Source: Patescibacteria group bacterium (GTDB taxonomy: Bacteria; Patescibacteriota; Patescibacteriia; 2-12-FULL-60-25). From it: 40,685 nucleotides of DNA. A program made the position numbers and the translations under genes. Below the pieces are notes generated by a model. It was not told where the DNA came from. It did no database searches and saw nothing but the letters and a program-made list of their open reading frames with translations. This document shows positions 1 to 6,421 of this stretch, in pieces (position 1 is the stretch's first letter; each line of letters starts with the position of its first letter). The stretch spans positions 1 through 40,685 of the forward strand of contig JAQURS010000009.1 of assembly GCA_028715505.1 (NCBI GenBank), in the 5' to 3' direction.

Positions 1-122
1 CACAAAACGACCGTGTCGCCGTAACGCACGGTGCATGATCCGTTGGCCTGCTGGGCCAAAAGATCAACTCCAATCGTGAGGGTTCTTCCGCCCCATTCGA
101 TGGAATATTCTTTCTTTTCCAT
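1..122 (-). CDS. pnp: Polyribonucleotide nucleotidyltransferase (PNPase), N-terminal 40 residues only
   Basis: The visible protein begins [18 protein letters not shown] and continues through LAQQANGSC to VRYGDTVVL, where the window ends. This is the start of the first RNase PH domain of PNPase: a strand, a turn, then the A-(x)-QA-(x)-G-S and Y-G-D-T segment. PNPase degrades RNA 3'-5' by phosphorolysis and usually follows rpsO. Here rpsO is about 1.8 kb upstream on the same strand with other genes between. No Shine-Dalgarno precedes the ATG at 122; a stable hairpin lies just upstream instead. Only about 5 percent of a normal PNPase is present, so the call rests on the N-terminus and on the rpsO context. 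Confidence 0.8.
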   Translation of the reverse strand, partial: MEKKEYSIEWGGRTLTIGVDLLAQQANGSCTVRYGDTVVL

Positions 123-130
123 ATGATGTG

Positions 131-174
131 AAACATGAAACGCGCAGCGCGAAACGACTAATCAGACGTTTCAC
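131..174 (-). promoter_or_regulatory. Hairpin(s) in the pnp leader
   Basis: On the minus strand the 60 nt before the pnp ATG contain CGTGAAACG, a 10-nt loop and CGTTTCGCG, a 9-bp stem with one G-U pair. Further GC-rich self-complementary sequence (CGCG-CTG-CGCG) follows and ends about 15 nt before the start. In enterobacteria the pnp leader hairpin is cut by RNase III and PNPase represses its own mRNA there. A similar role here is an inference. I see no clean promoter for pnp in 175-330. Confidence 0.4.
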
Positions 175-334
175 GTTACAAATTTCGCGTTTTTATTTAT
201 TTACCCTGATACACAATCCGCCAATTGCGTTGCGGATCCCTGTCTCAGGGCAAATTGGTTAGTAAGTAACGACGTGGCCATTTTGGCACATATATATGAG
301 TTAGTCAACGGAGAGAGCTTGAATTTCGCCACCC

Positions 335-363
335 TTGACTTAAGCGCATTTTCAATGTTAAAT
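335..363 (+). promoter_or_regulatory. Promoter for the 426/575 gene pair
   Basis: TTGACT (335-340), a 17-bp spacer and TTAAAT (358-363). A transcript starting near 370 would have a leader of about 55 nt containing the hairpin TAAGCT-ACTT-AGCTTA and then the ribosome site GGGAGGAG. The rest of the 123-418 gap holds the pnp leader hairpin and a second hairpin near 226-258 (CCCTG-TCT-CAGGG inside CCAATTGC/GCAAATTGG); I see no gene in it. Confidence 0.65.
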
Positions 364-425
364 ATCCGTCCTTAAGCTACTTAGCTTATGGAGTTCTTTC
401 ACTTTCCAACGGGAGGAGATGCAAC

Positions 426-587
426 ATGCGGTACACGGATCAGGGCTGTTTCTTTTTCAAGGCGGTGATCGCCGACCGAGCGGACCATCCGCCCAAGAAG
501 CAGGAGCTTCTCGGGGCGGAGTCCGAAACTCAGGAGCGCATTACGGAAGAAAACGTTACGGAGGAGGAAACGCAATGGGATTCTTGA
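426..587 (+). CDS. Small acidic orphan protein (53 aa) overlapping the next gene
   Basis: An ATG at 426 sits 6-7 nt after a strong ribosome site (GGGAGGAG). It opens a 53-residue frame that starts MRYTDQGCFFFKAVIADRAD and ends in a very acidic tail (TEENVTEEETQWDS). The stop TGA lies at 585-587, so its last 13 bases overlap the start of the downstream gene at 575. The ribosome site of that gene lies inside this frame, an arrangement typical of translational coupling. I do not recognise the family. A longer frame starting at 419 would fuse onto the downstream protein, but its ATG touches the ribosome site, so I prefer the two-gene reading. Confidence 0.5.
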   Translation: MRYTDQGCFFFKAVIADRADHPPKKQELLGAESETQERITEENVTEEETQWDS

Positions 588-1171
588 ATGAAGAAGAGGA
601 GAAAGAATATCTCCGCTACAAGAGGATGGGCCTCCTCGAGTGCATCGACGCGCATCTCATCGATCTCGCGAATGGGGCCATCGAGGTCGTCTGCGGGGAT
701 TGCGATCACCAGACGGATATCTACAGTCATATGAACAAGGTCTATCGCGACCATCACGACGTGCAACCGGATCAGTCCATTGATTCCAGGATTCACGAGC
801 TCAAGCTGAACGGCGGGGCTCTGCTGATCCCTGAGAAATCTCCGATCACGCATCTCGGTGAAGACCGGGTTCTGATCGAGCACATCCGAAGCGCCATGCG
901 CATGAAAAAGATCCAGACCGTGGTGCTCTTCGCCCACGCGCCATGCGGGATGGCTGGAATGTTCGGCCTTACCCTGACCCAAAACTTGGATTGCCTGATT
1001 GAGGCCAAACTTCGCCTCAAATCTGAGCTGGTCGGAGCCAAGGTTGTATGTTTCATGCACATCGCCCGCTCGGACCGCGAGCGTCGTACGTATTTCATCA
1101 GCGCCGCCAAATGGCGCCTTCTCTACCCCAAACGGGTCAGGTCAGACCCGCCTTCCACCGCAGCAGCCTAA
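575..1171 (+). CDS. Beta-carbonic-anhydrase-like protein (198 aa)
   Basis: Starting at the ATG at 575, which follows GGAGGAGG with good spacing, the product is 198 aa. Residues 38-44 (VVCGDCD) and 116-128 (VVLFAHAPCGMAG) match the two zinc-ligand segments of beta-carbonic anhydrases: Cys-x-Asp (C40, D42) and His-x-x-Cys-Gly (H121, C124). The Arg that normally follows the Asp is missing (CDHQTD), and about 80 residues separate the ligand pairs where classical enzymes have about 55. Zinc binding is therefore plausible and CO2 hydration is not assured. The C-terminus is basic. A promoter at 335-363 and a terminator at 1160-1185 make this a self-contained unit, opposite in strand to the rpsO and pnp genes around it. 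Confidence 0.6.
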   Translation: MGFLNEEEEKEYLRYKRMGLLECIDAHLIDLANGAIEVVCGDCDHQTDIYSHMNKVYRDHHDVQPDQSIDSRIHELKLNGGALLIPEKSPITHLGEDRVLIEHIRSAMRMKKIQTVVLFAHAPCGMAGMFGLTLTQNLDCLIEAKLRLKSELVGAKVVCFMHIARSDRERRTYFISAAKWRLLYPKRVRSDPPSTAAA

Positions 1172-1189
1172 CTGCTGCTTTTTATTTAC
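1160..1189 (+). terminator. Rho-independent terminator after the CA-like gene
   Basis: GCAGCAG, loop CCTAA, CTGCTGC, then TTTTTATTT. The stem overlaps the stop codon at 1169-1171. Confidence 0.85.
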
Positions 1190-1191
1190 CA

Positions 1192-1213
1192 AAAACGCCC
1201 CGAAGGGCGTTTT
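1192..1213 (-). terminator. Terminator of the NYN gene (works in both directions)
   Basis: AAAACGCCC-CGAA-GGGCGTTTT is a perfect 9-bp stem with T-runs on both strands. It lies 2 bp beyond the stop of the minus-strand gene at 1216 and backs up the plus-strand terminator. Confidence 0.85.
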
Positions 1214-1215
1214 GA

Positions 1216-1821
1216 TTATTTGGATCGCTTGGCCGGAGGTCGGCGGCGGGGTTCGGTTGGCAGAACCACGTCTCGCGTAGAGGGCGGCTCGGACGAAATC
1301 GTCGACCGGCGCCTTTGAGCTCCGCCGCGGATCAGGAACTGGTCGGCGTCATTCGATATGTCGAAGAAAGAATCGCAAGCCCCGCGCAATTCAGAACTGG
1401 TTGAAGCGCCAAAAGCCACCACTTCCACGATCACTCCCCTGGCTTGGAGGTATTCCACGCAGGGCACGAAATCGCCGTCGCCGGTCATGAGGATCATGAC
1501 GTCCACTTTGTGCGCGAGCTTGGCCGCGTCGATGGCCATGCCAACGTCCCAATCGGCTTTTTTGACGCCGCTCGAGAATTCCAAAACTTCCTTGACGCGC
1601 AACTCGATGCCGCCGCCCACCAAAGCCTCAAAGAAAGCCAGCTCCTCGCCGGTTTTTGACTTGGCCACGTAAGCAATGGCGCGGATCAGTTGCCTGTCTT
1701 CGGTCGCGGCGCGCACGATGGCGGGAAAATTAAGCTTGGCGTCATACAAATGCTTGGCCGAATGGTACATGTTTTGCGTGTCGATCAGCACGGCCACGCG
1801 TTGAGAAGGTCTTTTGATCAT
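1216..1821 (-). CDS. NYN-domain protein (LabA/DUF88-type PIN-like nuclease)
   Basis: The product starts MIKRPSQRVAVLIDTQNMYH. The acidic positions of a NYN/PIN-like fold are visible: the first Asp in VLIDTQN (about residue 14), the Asp in KADWDVGMAIDA (about residues 86-98), and TGDGDFVPCV (about residues 112-121). NYN domains are metal-dependent RNases or RNA-processing enzymes. A basic, probably disordered tail follows (GGAQRRRSTISSEP to RRRPPAKRSK). An upstream in-frame ATG at 1851, with TATAAA about 12 bp before it, could give an N-terminus 10 residues longer (MEFNKSKIFF); I prefer 1821 because it fits the family start. The gene lies between the rpsO terminator and its own terminator. RNA target unknown. 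Confidence 0.75.
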   Translation of the reverse strand: MIKRPSQRVAVLIDTQNMYHSAKHLYDAKLNFPAIVRAATEDRQLIRAIAYVAKSKTGEELAFFEALVGGGIELRVKEVLEFSSGVKKADWDVGMAIDAAKLAHKVDVMILMTGDGDFVPCVEYLQARGVIVEVVAFGASTSSELRGACDSFFDISNDADQFLIRGGAQRRRSTISSEPPSTRDVVLPTEPRRRPPAKRSK

Positions 1822-1892
1822 AAAAAAAATTTTACTCTTATTAAACTCCATCAAACCCGTCTTTATAGGCTATCGTCCCGCCATATAAATGT

Positions 1893-1916
1893 AAAGATGC
1901 CCGGGTGGGCATCTTT
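1893..1916 (-). terminator. Terminator of rpsO
   Basis: AAAGATGCCC, loop, GGGCATCTTT: a perfect 10-bp stem with a 4-nt loop just past the rpsO stop, followed by a T-rich run on the minus strand. It would separate rpsO from the downstream NYN gene and from pnp. Confidence 0.8.
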
Positions 1917-1921
1917 TCTTC

Positions 1922-2182
1922 TTAAATCTTGAGTTTAGCCATCAACTCGTCGTAAGCGCCGGAATCTTCGCGCTTCAGATATTTCATCAGGCGGCGGCGT
2001 TCGCCCACCTTCTTGATCAAACCGCGGCGTGACGAGAAGTCCTTTTTGTGAGAGCGGAGGTGCTCGGTCAAGTCCTTGATTTCCTCGGTTAGGATGGCCA
2101 CCTGAACCTGGGGTGAACCAGTGTCAGTCGCGTGGACTTTAAACTTGGCGATTATCTGCTGCTTTTTCTTAGGATCCAACAT
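1922..2182 (-). CDS. rpsO: 30S ribosomal protein S15 (uS15)
   Basis: An 86-residue protein starting [20 protein letters not shown], with the S15 signatures D-T-G-S-P-Q-V-Q (residues 20-27), [18 protein letters not shown] and [14 protein letters not shown]. This is normal length for uS15, which binds 16S rRNA in the central domain and nucleates the platform of the small subunit. pnp usually follows directly; here a terminator and about 1.8 kb of other genes separate them. Confidence 0.98.
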   Translation of the reverse strand: MLDPKKKQQIIAKFKVHATDTGSPQVQVAILTEEIKDLTEHLRSHKKDFSSRRGLIKKVGERRRLMKYLKREDSGAYDELMAKLKI

Positions 2183-2282
2183 AGATCTTTTCGCGCTCTC
2201 CCCAGCTTTGTGAGCCCAGGAGGCGTAACTGAATTAGTGGCCTTAGGATAGTCAAATCAGCCTTAATTGTCAACCCCAGATA

Positions 2283-2305
2283 CAAAAACGCCCCGTTACC
2301 GAGGC
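2283..2305 (-). terminator. Terminator of the ureohydrolase gene, overlapping its stop codon
   Basis: On the minus strand GCCTCG, tetraloop GTAA, CGGGGC, then GTTTTT. The TAA stop codon is part of the loop. The 2183-2282 stretch that leads on to rpsO holds no gene. Confidence 0.65.
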
Positions 2306-3324
2306 AGAGAAGAACCGTGTTTGTGCCGTGACAGCAGAGTGTACCCAATGAGCTTGTAGAGCATCCGCGCGCCGACGTTGGCGTCCCACTCATCACTCTT
2401 TCCTGGGGCGACTTCGCAAAGGTCGAAGCCAACGATGGCCCGATTCTCCGCTACGATACTGAGCAGCTCCTCGGCTTCGCGCCAAGTCAAACCCCCAGGA
2501 ACCGGAGTTCCGGTGTGCGGACAAAGGCTGGGCTCCAGCCCGTCGATGTCAAAAGAGATGTAGACCTGTTCTGGAAGATCTTCGATAAGCCGTTGGCAAA
2601 GATGCTGCCACGAGCCACTCGAACTCAAGCGCAGCATAGTTACCCTCCTCCCCCACTTTTCCGCTTCCCGTTTTTCTTGCTCGCAGAAGTCGCGGATACC
2701 CACCTGAACCAACTTTCTAACATCCGCGATCCGATGAAGCACGTTGTACATAACCGAGGCGTGTGACCAGACGAACCCTTCGTAGGCCTCGCGTAAGTCC
2801 GCGTGCGCGTCCACGTGCAAGACTCCGATCTTATGATAGCGTTTTGCGTGGGCCTCGATTGAGCCGAAAGCCACTGAGTGGTCACCGCCGATGACGCCGA
2901 CCAGCTTATGTTTCTGGAGCAGGGCAGTCGTCGTTTCCTGAACTATTTCGTTCATCTGCTCGCAGGCCGCATTAACCCGTTCGAGGTCTTTGCCTAAGTC
3001 GTGATTTTCGTCGACCGTCCCATTGATGACGCGCTTGGCTCTGACCCTGGCCGACTTGTTCGAGCTTACGATTTTCGGAGCCTGCTCCATCATGAAGATA
3101 CCGGAAGAGTAAGGCTTGCCGGTTTCTCCATCATAAAGATCCACTTGCGCGCTAGCGCTACGGATGGCCATGGGACCCATGGATGTTCCTCCTCCGTAAG
3201 AAGTCGTGACTTCAAACGGGACAGGAATCAGTACGACTTTGCTCTGCTCGAGCGTATGCGGCAGCCCATAGATGCCGGCGTTTGGATCAGCGGGAGCGTT
3301 CGGATCGAATTTGGCAAGGGACAT
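2296..3324 (-). CDS. Ureohydrolase family protein (agmatinase/arginase-like)
   Basis: A 342-aa ureohydrolase with the complete set of dimanganese ligands: GGDHS (H149), DAHAD (D172, H174, D176) and SFDIDGLEPS (D259, D261), plus the family glycine-rich segment SYGGGTSMGP near residue 42. Members hydrolyse the guanidino group of agmatine, arginine or related compounds to release urea or formamide. Substrate cannot be fixed from the sequence; the domain layout is nearest to agmatinase. The start is preceded by a near-perfect AAAGGAGG site. The gene stands alone between rpsO and a divergent xer gene, with its own terminator. CPR genomes are usually poor in amino-acid metabolism, so it may serve polyamine formation or arginine scavenging (inference). 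Confidence 0.85.
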   Translation of the reverse strand: MSLAKFDPNAPADPNAGIYGLPHTLEQSKVVLIPVPFEVTTSYGGGTSMGPMAIRSASAQVDLYDGETGKPYSSGIFMMEQAPKIVSSNKSARVRAKRVINGTVDENHDLGKDLERVNAACEQMNEIVQETTTALLQKHKLVGVIGGDHSVAFGSIEAHAKRYHKIGVLHVDAHADLREAYEGFVWSHASVMYNVLHRIADVRKLVQVGIRDFCEQEKREAEKWGRRVTMLRLSSSGSWQHLCQRLIEDLPEQVYISFDIDGLEPSLCPHTGTPVPGGLTWREAEELLSIVAENRAIVGFDLCEVAPGKSDEWDANVGARMLYKLIGYTLLSRHKHGSSLPR

Positions 3325-3398
3325 TGGAAACCTCCTTTTGTGGCGGTACTAAATCATAAATAGAAAAAACGCGCAAAAAACGTATCTTTTTGGATTTT

Positions 3399-3427
3399 TT
3401 GTCATCCCAGGCACGCTGCTGTAAAAT
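3399..3427 (+). promoter_or_regulatory. Promoter of the xer gene
   Basis: TTGTCA (3399-3404), exactly 17 bp, TAAAAT (3422-3427). The ATG is 14 nt past the -10 box, so the leader would be only about 7-8 nt, with no Shine-Dalgarno. Confidence 0.75.
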
Positions 3428-3441
3428 ATTTAACGACCCAT

Positions 3442-4389
3442 ATGAAACTCAGCTCGCATTTGAAAAATTTCCTGATATATCTCGAGGTCGAGAAAGGCCG
3501 GTCACAGATGACCATCCGGAATTACGAGTTTTACCTGAACAGGTTCATCGAATGGGCCAAGGATCCGGATGCCCAAGACGTGGATGACGACCTCGTCCTC
3601 AAATACCGCCTTTACCTCAACCGATTGGAAGATCCCAAACGCGGAGTCCTGAAAAAAAACACGCAAAACTACCATTTGATAGCCTTGCGGTCGTTTTTAA
3701 AGTATTTGGCCAGGCGCAACGTCAAAACCATGGCCCCGGAAAAAATCGAGTTAGCCAAACAAGGATCGCGCGAACCTGTCTTTTTGGAATCGACCGACAT
3801 GGAAAACCTGCTCGAAGCCCCATCCAAAACCGGCGAGACGGGTATTTTGCAGGCTCGCGACCGCGCCATCCTGGAACTATTCTTTTCAACGGGCATGCGC
3901 GTTTCAGAACTCGCCAATTTGAAGAAGGATCAAGTCAATCTTGAGCGCGACGAGTTTTCCGTGCGCGGCAAAGGCGACAAAGTGCGCGTGGTTTTTATTT
4001 CGCATCAAGCCAGACATTGGTTAAAAGAGTATTTGAACATGCGGGATGACGATTCGCCCTACATGTTCATCCGCCACGACCGCGCTGCCGGCGGCAAGAA
4101 CGACGAAAAAGAAAATTCAGGTCCGCTCACTCCCCGCTCGATCGAGAGACTCGTTCATCGTTACGCCGTGATGGCCGGCATCACCAAAAAAGTCTCGCCC
4201 CACAGCTTGCGCCACTCATTCGCGACTGACCTATTGATGAACGGCGCGGACTTACGCAGCGTGCAATCCATGCTTGGCCACTCATCCATCACCACGACGC
4301 AGATCTACACCCACATCACCAACCAACAGTTGCGCGAGGTGCATCAGGCTTTCCATTCCAAAAGGAGGAATGGAAACGAGGGCGACTAA
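3442..4389 (+). CDS. Tyrosine recombinase, XerC/XerD type
   Basis: A 315-aa protein with the two-domain Xer layout: an N-terminal SAM-like core-binding domain (about 1-90, beginning MKLSSHLKNFLIYLEVEKG) and a C-terminal catalytic domain. All catalytic residues are visible: R153 (STGMRVSEL), K177 (VRGKGDKVR), H254 and R257 (SPHSLRHSF), H280 (MLGHSS) and nucleophile Y289 (TTTQIYTH). Its length and lack of extra domains point to the chromosome-dimer-resolving XerC/D group rather than a phage integrase. It is monocistronic, with a promoter at 3399 and a terminator at 4414. I found no dif-like 28-mer in the window, as expected this close to the origin. Whether it is XerC, XerD or a single XerH-like enzyme is not decidable here. 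Confidence 0.9.
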   Translation: MKLSSHLKNFLIYLEVEKGRSQMTIRNYEFYLNRFIEWAKDPDAQDVDDDLVLKYRLYLNRLEDPKRGVLKKNTQNYHLIALRSFLKYLARRNVKTMAPEKIELAKQGSREPVFLESTDMENLLEAPSKTGETGILQARDRAILELFFSTGMRVSELANLKKDQVNLERDEFSVRGKGDKVRVVFISHQARHWLKEYLNMRDDDSPYMFIRHDRAAGGKNDEKENSGPLTPRSIERLVHRYAVMAGITKKVSPHSLRHSFATDLLMNGADLRSVQSMLGHSSITTTQIYTHITNQQLREVHQAFHSKRRNGNEGD

Positions 4390-4413
4390 ACTAGGCAAAT
4401 GCAGGGAGCGCTT

Positions 4414-4435
4414 CACGGCGTTGCCGTGATTTTTT
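4414..4435 (+). terminator. Terminator of the xer gene
   Basis: CACGGC-GTT-GCCGTG followed by ATTTTTT. Confidence 0.85.
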
Positions 4436-4450
4436 GTCGTACAAAGAGGC

Positions 4451-4479
4451 TTGACAATCAGCCAGAAACCTGATAATAA
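4451..4479 (+). promoter_or_regulatory. Promoter for the Nudix-like gene
   Basis: TTGACA (4451-4456), 17 bp, TAATAA (4474-4479), one of the best matches to a housekeeping promoter in the window. The leader would be about 37 nt. Confidence 0.8.
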
Positions 4480-4523
4480 AGCCAAGCTCGCGCCTACGGC
4501 CGAGCGGAAAGGATGGTGCTCAC

Positions 4524-5285
4524 ATGCGTGCGCACATGAACCTCGGTGAATCGCAAATGCTCATTGACCCAACGGAACAAGACTTGCGGCAACATCTGCT
4601 ACCCCACGTGGCAGAAAAAGTCCTTCATCATCTGGATTCGGAGACGGGGTCGCTCGACAATGATTACGAAGTTCAGTGCATGAGCGTTGCCAACGTCCTC
4701 TGGACGACCTTCGACCTGCATGTCGTCTACCGCACCAAACGGCGCAATCCCAAGACGGGCGAGGTCACGGAGGGAGCGCAGTTCGTTCTCATGCGTCATT
4801 TCCACGAGATGATGCGAGCCCTGCTCGTTACGCAAGACGGCTACGTCGTCATGCAACGCGAGTATCGTCGGACTGCGGGCCGTTGGATGGATATGCATTG
4901 TGCTGGCGGTACCAAGAAGAACGAAAAGCTGGATACGCTGATTTCTGAGATGATTTCAGAAACGGGCTGTCGTCCTTCGAGCCAATCCACAATCTGGTCA
5001 CTGCGCAAAAGCGTGACGGATGACGGACCGCTCTGCGACCCTTTGAACTACCTGGCGGTCGACATGGTCAAAGCGCCGGTCACCGGGACTCACCAGAATG
5101 TTGAGGATTCGATCAAGGGCGTAGTTTTCATCCCGTTCGAAGAGTGGCGCGAGAAAGCGCTGAACGGCGAATACGATGATCCGTTCTCTGAGAACTTTGC
5201 CGCGCGCTGCACACTCAATCCGGACACCAAACGTCTGATCGTTCGTGGCAGTGCCCAGGTTCTCCGTCATCCCAAGGACGCCTGA
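4524..5285 (+). CDS. Nudix-hydrolase-like protein with a degenerate Nudix box
   Basis: 253 aa. The middle section reads like an ADP-ribose-pyrophosphatase-type Nudix domain: LLVTQDGYVVMQREYRR, then GRWMDMHCAGG and the box GGTKKNEKLDTLISEMISET. The canonical box is G-x5-E-x7-R-E-U-x-E-E-x-G-U. Here the spacing is one residue short, the Arg is Ser and the first Glu of the metal-binding pair is Ser; only E-(x)3-E remains. The enzyme may be altered in specificity or inactive. Flanking regions (1-75 and 190-253) do not match anything I recognise. The start at 4524 follows GGAAAGGATGG; in-frame ATGs at residues 5 and 12 are alternatives. It is a solo gene with a promoter at 4451 and a terminator at 5304. 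Confidence 0.55.
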   Translation: MRAHMNLGESQMLIDPTEQDLRQHLLPHVAEKVLHHLDSETGSLDNDYEVQCMSVANVLWTTFDLHVVYRTKRRNPKTGEVTEGAQFVLMRHFHEMMRALLVTQDGYVVMQREYRRTAGRWMDMHCAGGTKKNEKLDTLISEMISETGCRPSSQSTIWSLRKSVTDDGPLCDPLNYLAVDMVKAPVTGTHQNVEDSIKGVVFIPFEEWREKALNGEYDDPFSENFAARCTLNPDTKRLIVRGSAQVLRHPKDA

Positions 5286-5303
5286 TGCACGCTCTCCACC
5301 TCG

Positions 5304-5326
5304 GCCCTACTGGGCTTCTTTTTTTT
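5304..5326 (+). terminator. Terminator of the Nudix-like gene
   Basis: GCCC-TACT-GGGC followed by TTCTTTTTTTT. The stem is short but the T-run is long, 19 bp after the stop codon. Confidence 0.65.
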
Positions 5327-5356
5327 CATCTTTTGATTTAGACTAGCAACAATTAT

Positions 5357-5433
5357 GTGCCCTTAGCTCAGCTGGATAGAGCGACAGCCTTCTAAGCTGT
5401 AGGTCGGTGGTTCGACCCCACCAGGGCACACCA
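5357..5433 (+). tRNA. tRNA-Arg (anticodon TCT)
   Basis: Cloverleaf: acceptor GTGCCCT/AGGGCAC, D-arm GCTC/GAGC, anticodon stem ACAGC/GCTGT with loop CTTCTAA (anticodon TCT, reads AGA), and T-arm with GGTTCGACCC. The discriminator A and the 3' CCA are encoded. Confidence 0.97.
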
Positions 5434-5436
5434 CGT

Positions 5437-5464
5437 AAAAGCCGTAGCAAAAGCTGCGGCTTTT
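5437..5464. terminator. Strong bidirectional terminator between tRNA-Arg and the TrmB gene
   Basis: AAAAGCCGTAGC-AAAA-GCTGCGGCTTTT: a 12-bp stem with one G-U pair and T-runs on both strands. It ends the tRNA transcript on the plus strand and the TrmB transcript on the minus strand. Confidence 0.9.
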
Positions 5465-5470
5465 ACTTTA

Positions 5471-6214
5471 CTAATAGGCCGAGTTCCAAGCTATCTTCCA
5501 GATCATCCTCAAAGTATTGGCGATGGCAGGGCTTTGTATGCTGATGGCAAATTGCTCCTTGAGGGAATAGACGAAAATCAGAGTTAAATCCTCGTATACC
5601 ATTATCTCGTTCTCGAAATTATAGTTTGAAGCCGGGACAAGCTTGGTTTTTCTATAGAACATTTCGTCCTTTTTCTTGAACTCTAGCCCCTCTGGCGTAT
5701 CCGGAACTATGACATCCGCGAAAACACCGTTCCTTTTCCGTAATGGCGCGTATTCCGTCTCCCAGAAATTCAGCAATGCGCGATTCGCCGAATTCAGTTG
5801 TTCGACTCCTATGAAAGAGACGATCCTCTTGTCTTTGGTACAGGCTGACGGCCTATAGACATCCTTGATGCCCTCCAGACCTTCATAGAACTTCAAGACC
5901 GGTTTGATATTGCCCTTACGATCCAATCCGACCAAAGACGGGAGAATGGCATCAAGGATCGCCAGCTTATCCTTCAACATGCCTTTCAGTACTACCGGCG
6001 GCTCTGCCGCGAACAGCTTCCGTTTGCCTTGCGTCGTAACGACCATCAGCTTTTTCGCTCTCAACTCCTCTATCGTCTGGTACAGAAGAGCCCTATTCTG
6101 TTTGGTTTTGCGTGATATTTCCAGGATACTGGCCGGCCCAAGCTCAAGCGCGGCTATATAAGTCTGCGCTTCTCTTTTATTAAGCCCGAGGGATTCTAGC
6201 TGCTCTAAAAGCAT
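5471..6214 (-). CDS. TrmB-family transcriptional regulator
   Basis: 247 aa beginning MLLEQLESLGLNKREAQTYI, followed by a winged helix-turn-helix (about 9-70; ALELGPASILEISRKT is the first helix pair, ALLYQTIEELRAKKL the recognition region, and TTQGKRKLFAAEP the wing). This is the TrmB/MarR-like fold. The C-terminal 170 residues would be the ligand-binding part; the ligand is unknown. TrmB proteins in archaea control sugar uptake and metabolism, and CPR genomes carry many orphan copies. The ATG at 6214 is 9 nt from a TATTAT box, so the mRNA is nearly leaderless. It is divergent from an orphan gene at 6422, with repeated motifs in between, which suggests control of itself and that neighbour. 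Confidence 0.88.
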   Translation of the reverse strand: MLLEQLESLGLNKREAQTYIAALELGPASILEISRKTKQNRALLYQTIEELRAKKLMVVTTQGKRKLFAAEPPVVLKGMLKDKLAILDAILPSLVGLDRKGNIKPVLKFYEGLEGIKDVYRPSACTKDKRIVSFIGVEQLNSANRALLNFWETEYAPLRKRNGVFADVIVPDTPEGLEFKKKDEMFYRKTKLVPASNYNFENEIMVYEDLTLIFVYSLKEQFAISIQSPAIANTLRMIWKIAWNSAY

Positions 6215-6223
6215 AATGTGTTC

Positions 6224-6252
6224 ATAATATCATACAACATCAATAAAATCAA
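6224..6252 (-). promoter_or_regulatory. Promoter of the TrmB-type regulator
   Basis: On the minus strand TTGATT (6247-6252), 17 bp, TATTAT (6224-6229). The start codon is 9 nt beyond. Confidence 0.65.
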
Positions 6253-6259
6253 TTATGGC

Positions 6260-6310
6260 TTATTGTAGCCTTATTTTATAATAAACTTCCCTATCTTATG
6301 ATTTATTGTA
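6260..6310. promoter_or_regulatory. Pair of direct repeats TTATTGTA, possible TrmB operators
   Basis: TTATTGTA occurs at 6260-6267 and again at 6303-6310, 43 bp apart (about four helical turns). One copy lies 7 bp behind the -35 box of the TrmB promoter and the other 9 bp behind the -35 box of the divergent promoter. The surrounding 100 bp is very AT-rich. Confidence 0.4.
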
Positions 6311-6319
6311 CCTCTATTC

Positions 6320-6348
6320 TAGACAGAATCATAAAAACCTGGTATAGT
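6320..6348 (+). promoter_or_regulatory. Promoter of the orphan gene at 6422
   Basis: TAGACA (6320-6325), 17 bp, TATAGT (6343-6348). The leader would be about 67 nt. Confidence 0.7.
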
Positions 6349-6421
6349 GCTCAGTTAAAGATTAAGGACCGGAAAACAAACGGCTAATCCAAACAGCCCT
6401 TTGCAAGAAACCGAGGAAACC

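Noticed and set aside
168-178. GTTTCACGT resembling parS near the pnp start
   Set aside because: Only one half of the palindrome matches; the other half is TACAAA. It is better explained as the pnp leader hairpin.
419-574. 52-residue N-terminal extension of the CA-like protein from 419
   Set aside because: Its ATG touches the ribosome site, the residues have no resemblance to the family, and a second strong ribosome site marks 575.
2169-2432. Open frame of 87 codons overlapping rpsO and the ureohydrolase stop
   Set aside because: It runs through the end of the ureohydrolase and the terminator, lacks any recognisable motif, and has no start signal; a shadow of the ureohydrolase gene.
3442-4389. 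Xer recombinase as part of a mobile element
   Set aside because: No attachment repeats, excisionase or other mobile genes adjoin it, and the sequence fits the chromosomal XerC/D group.
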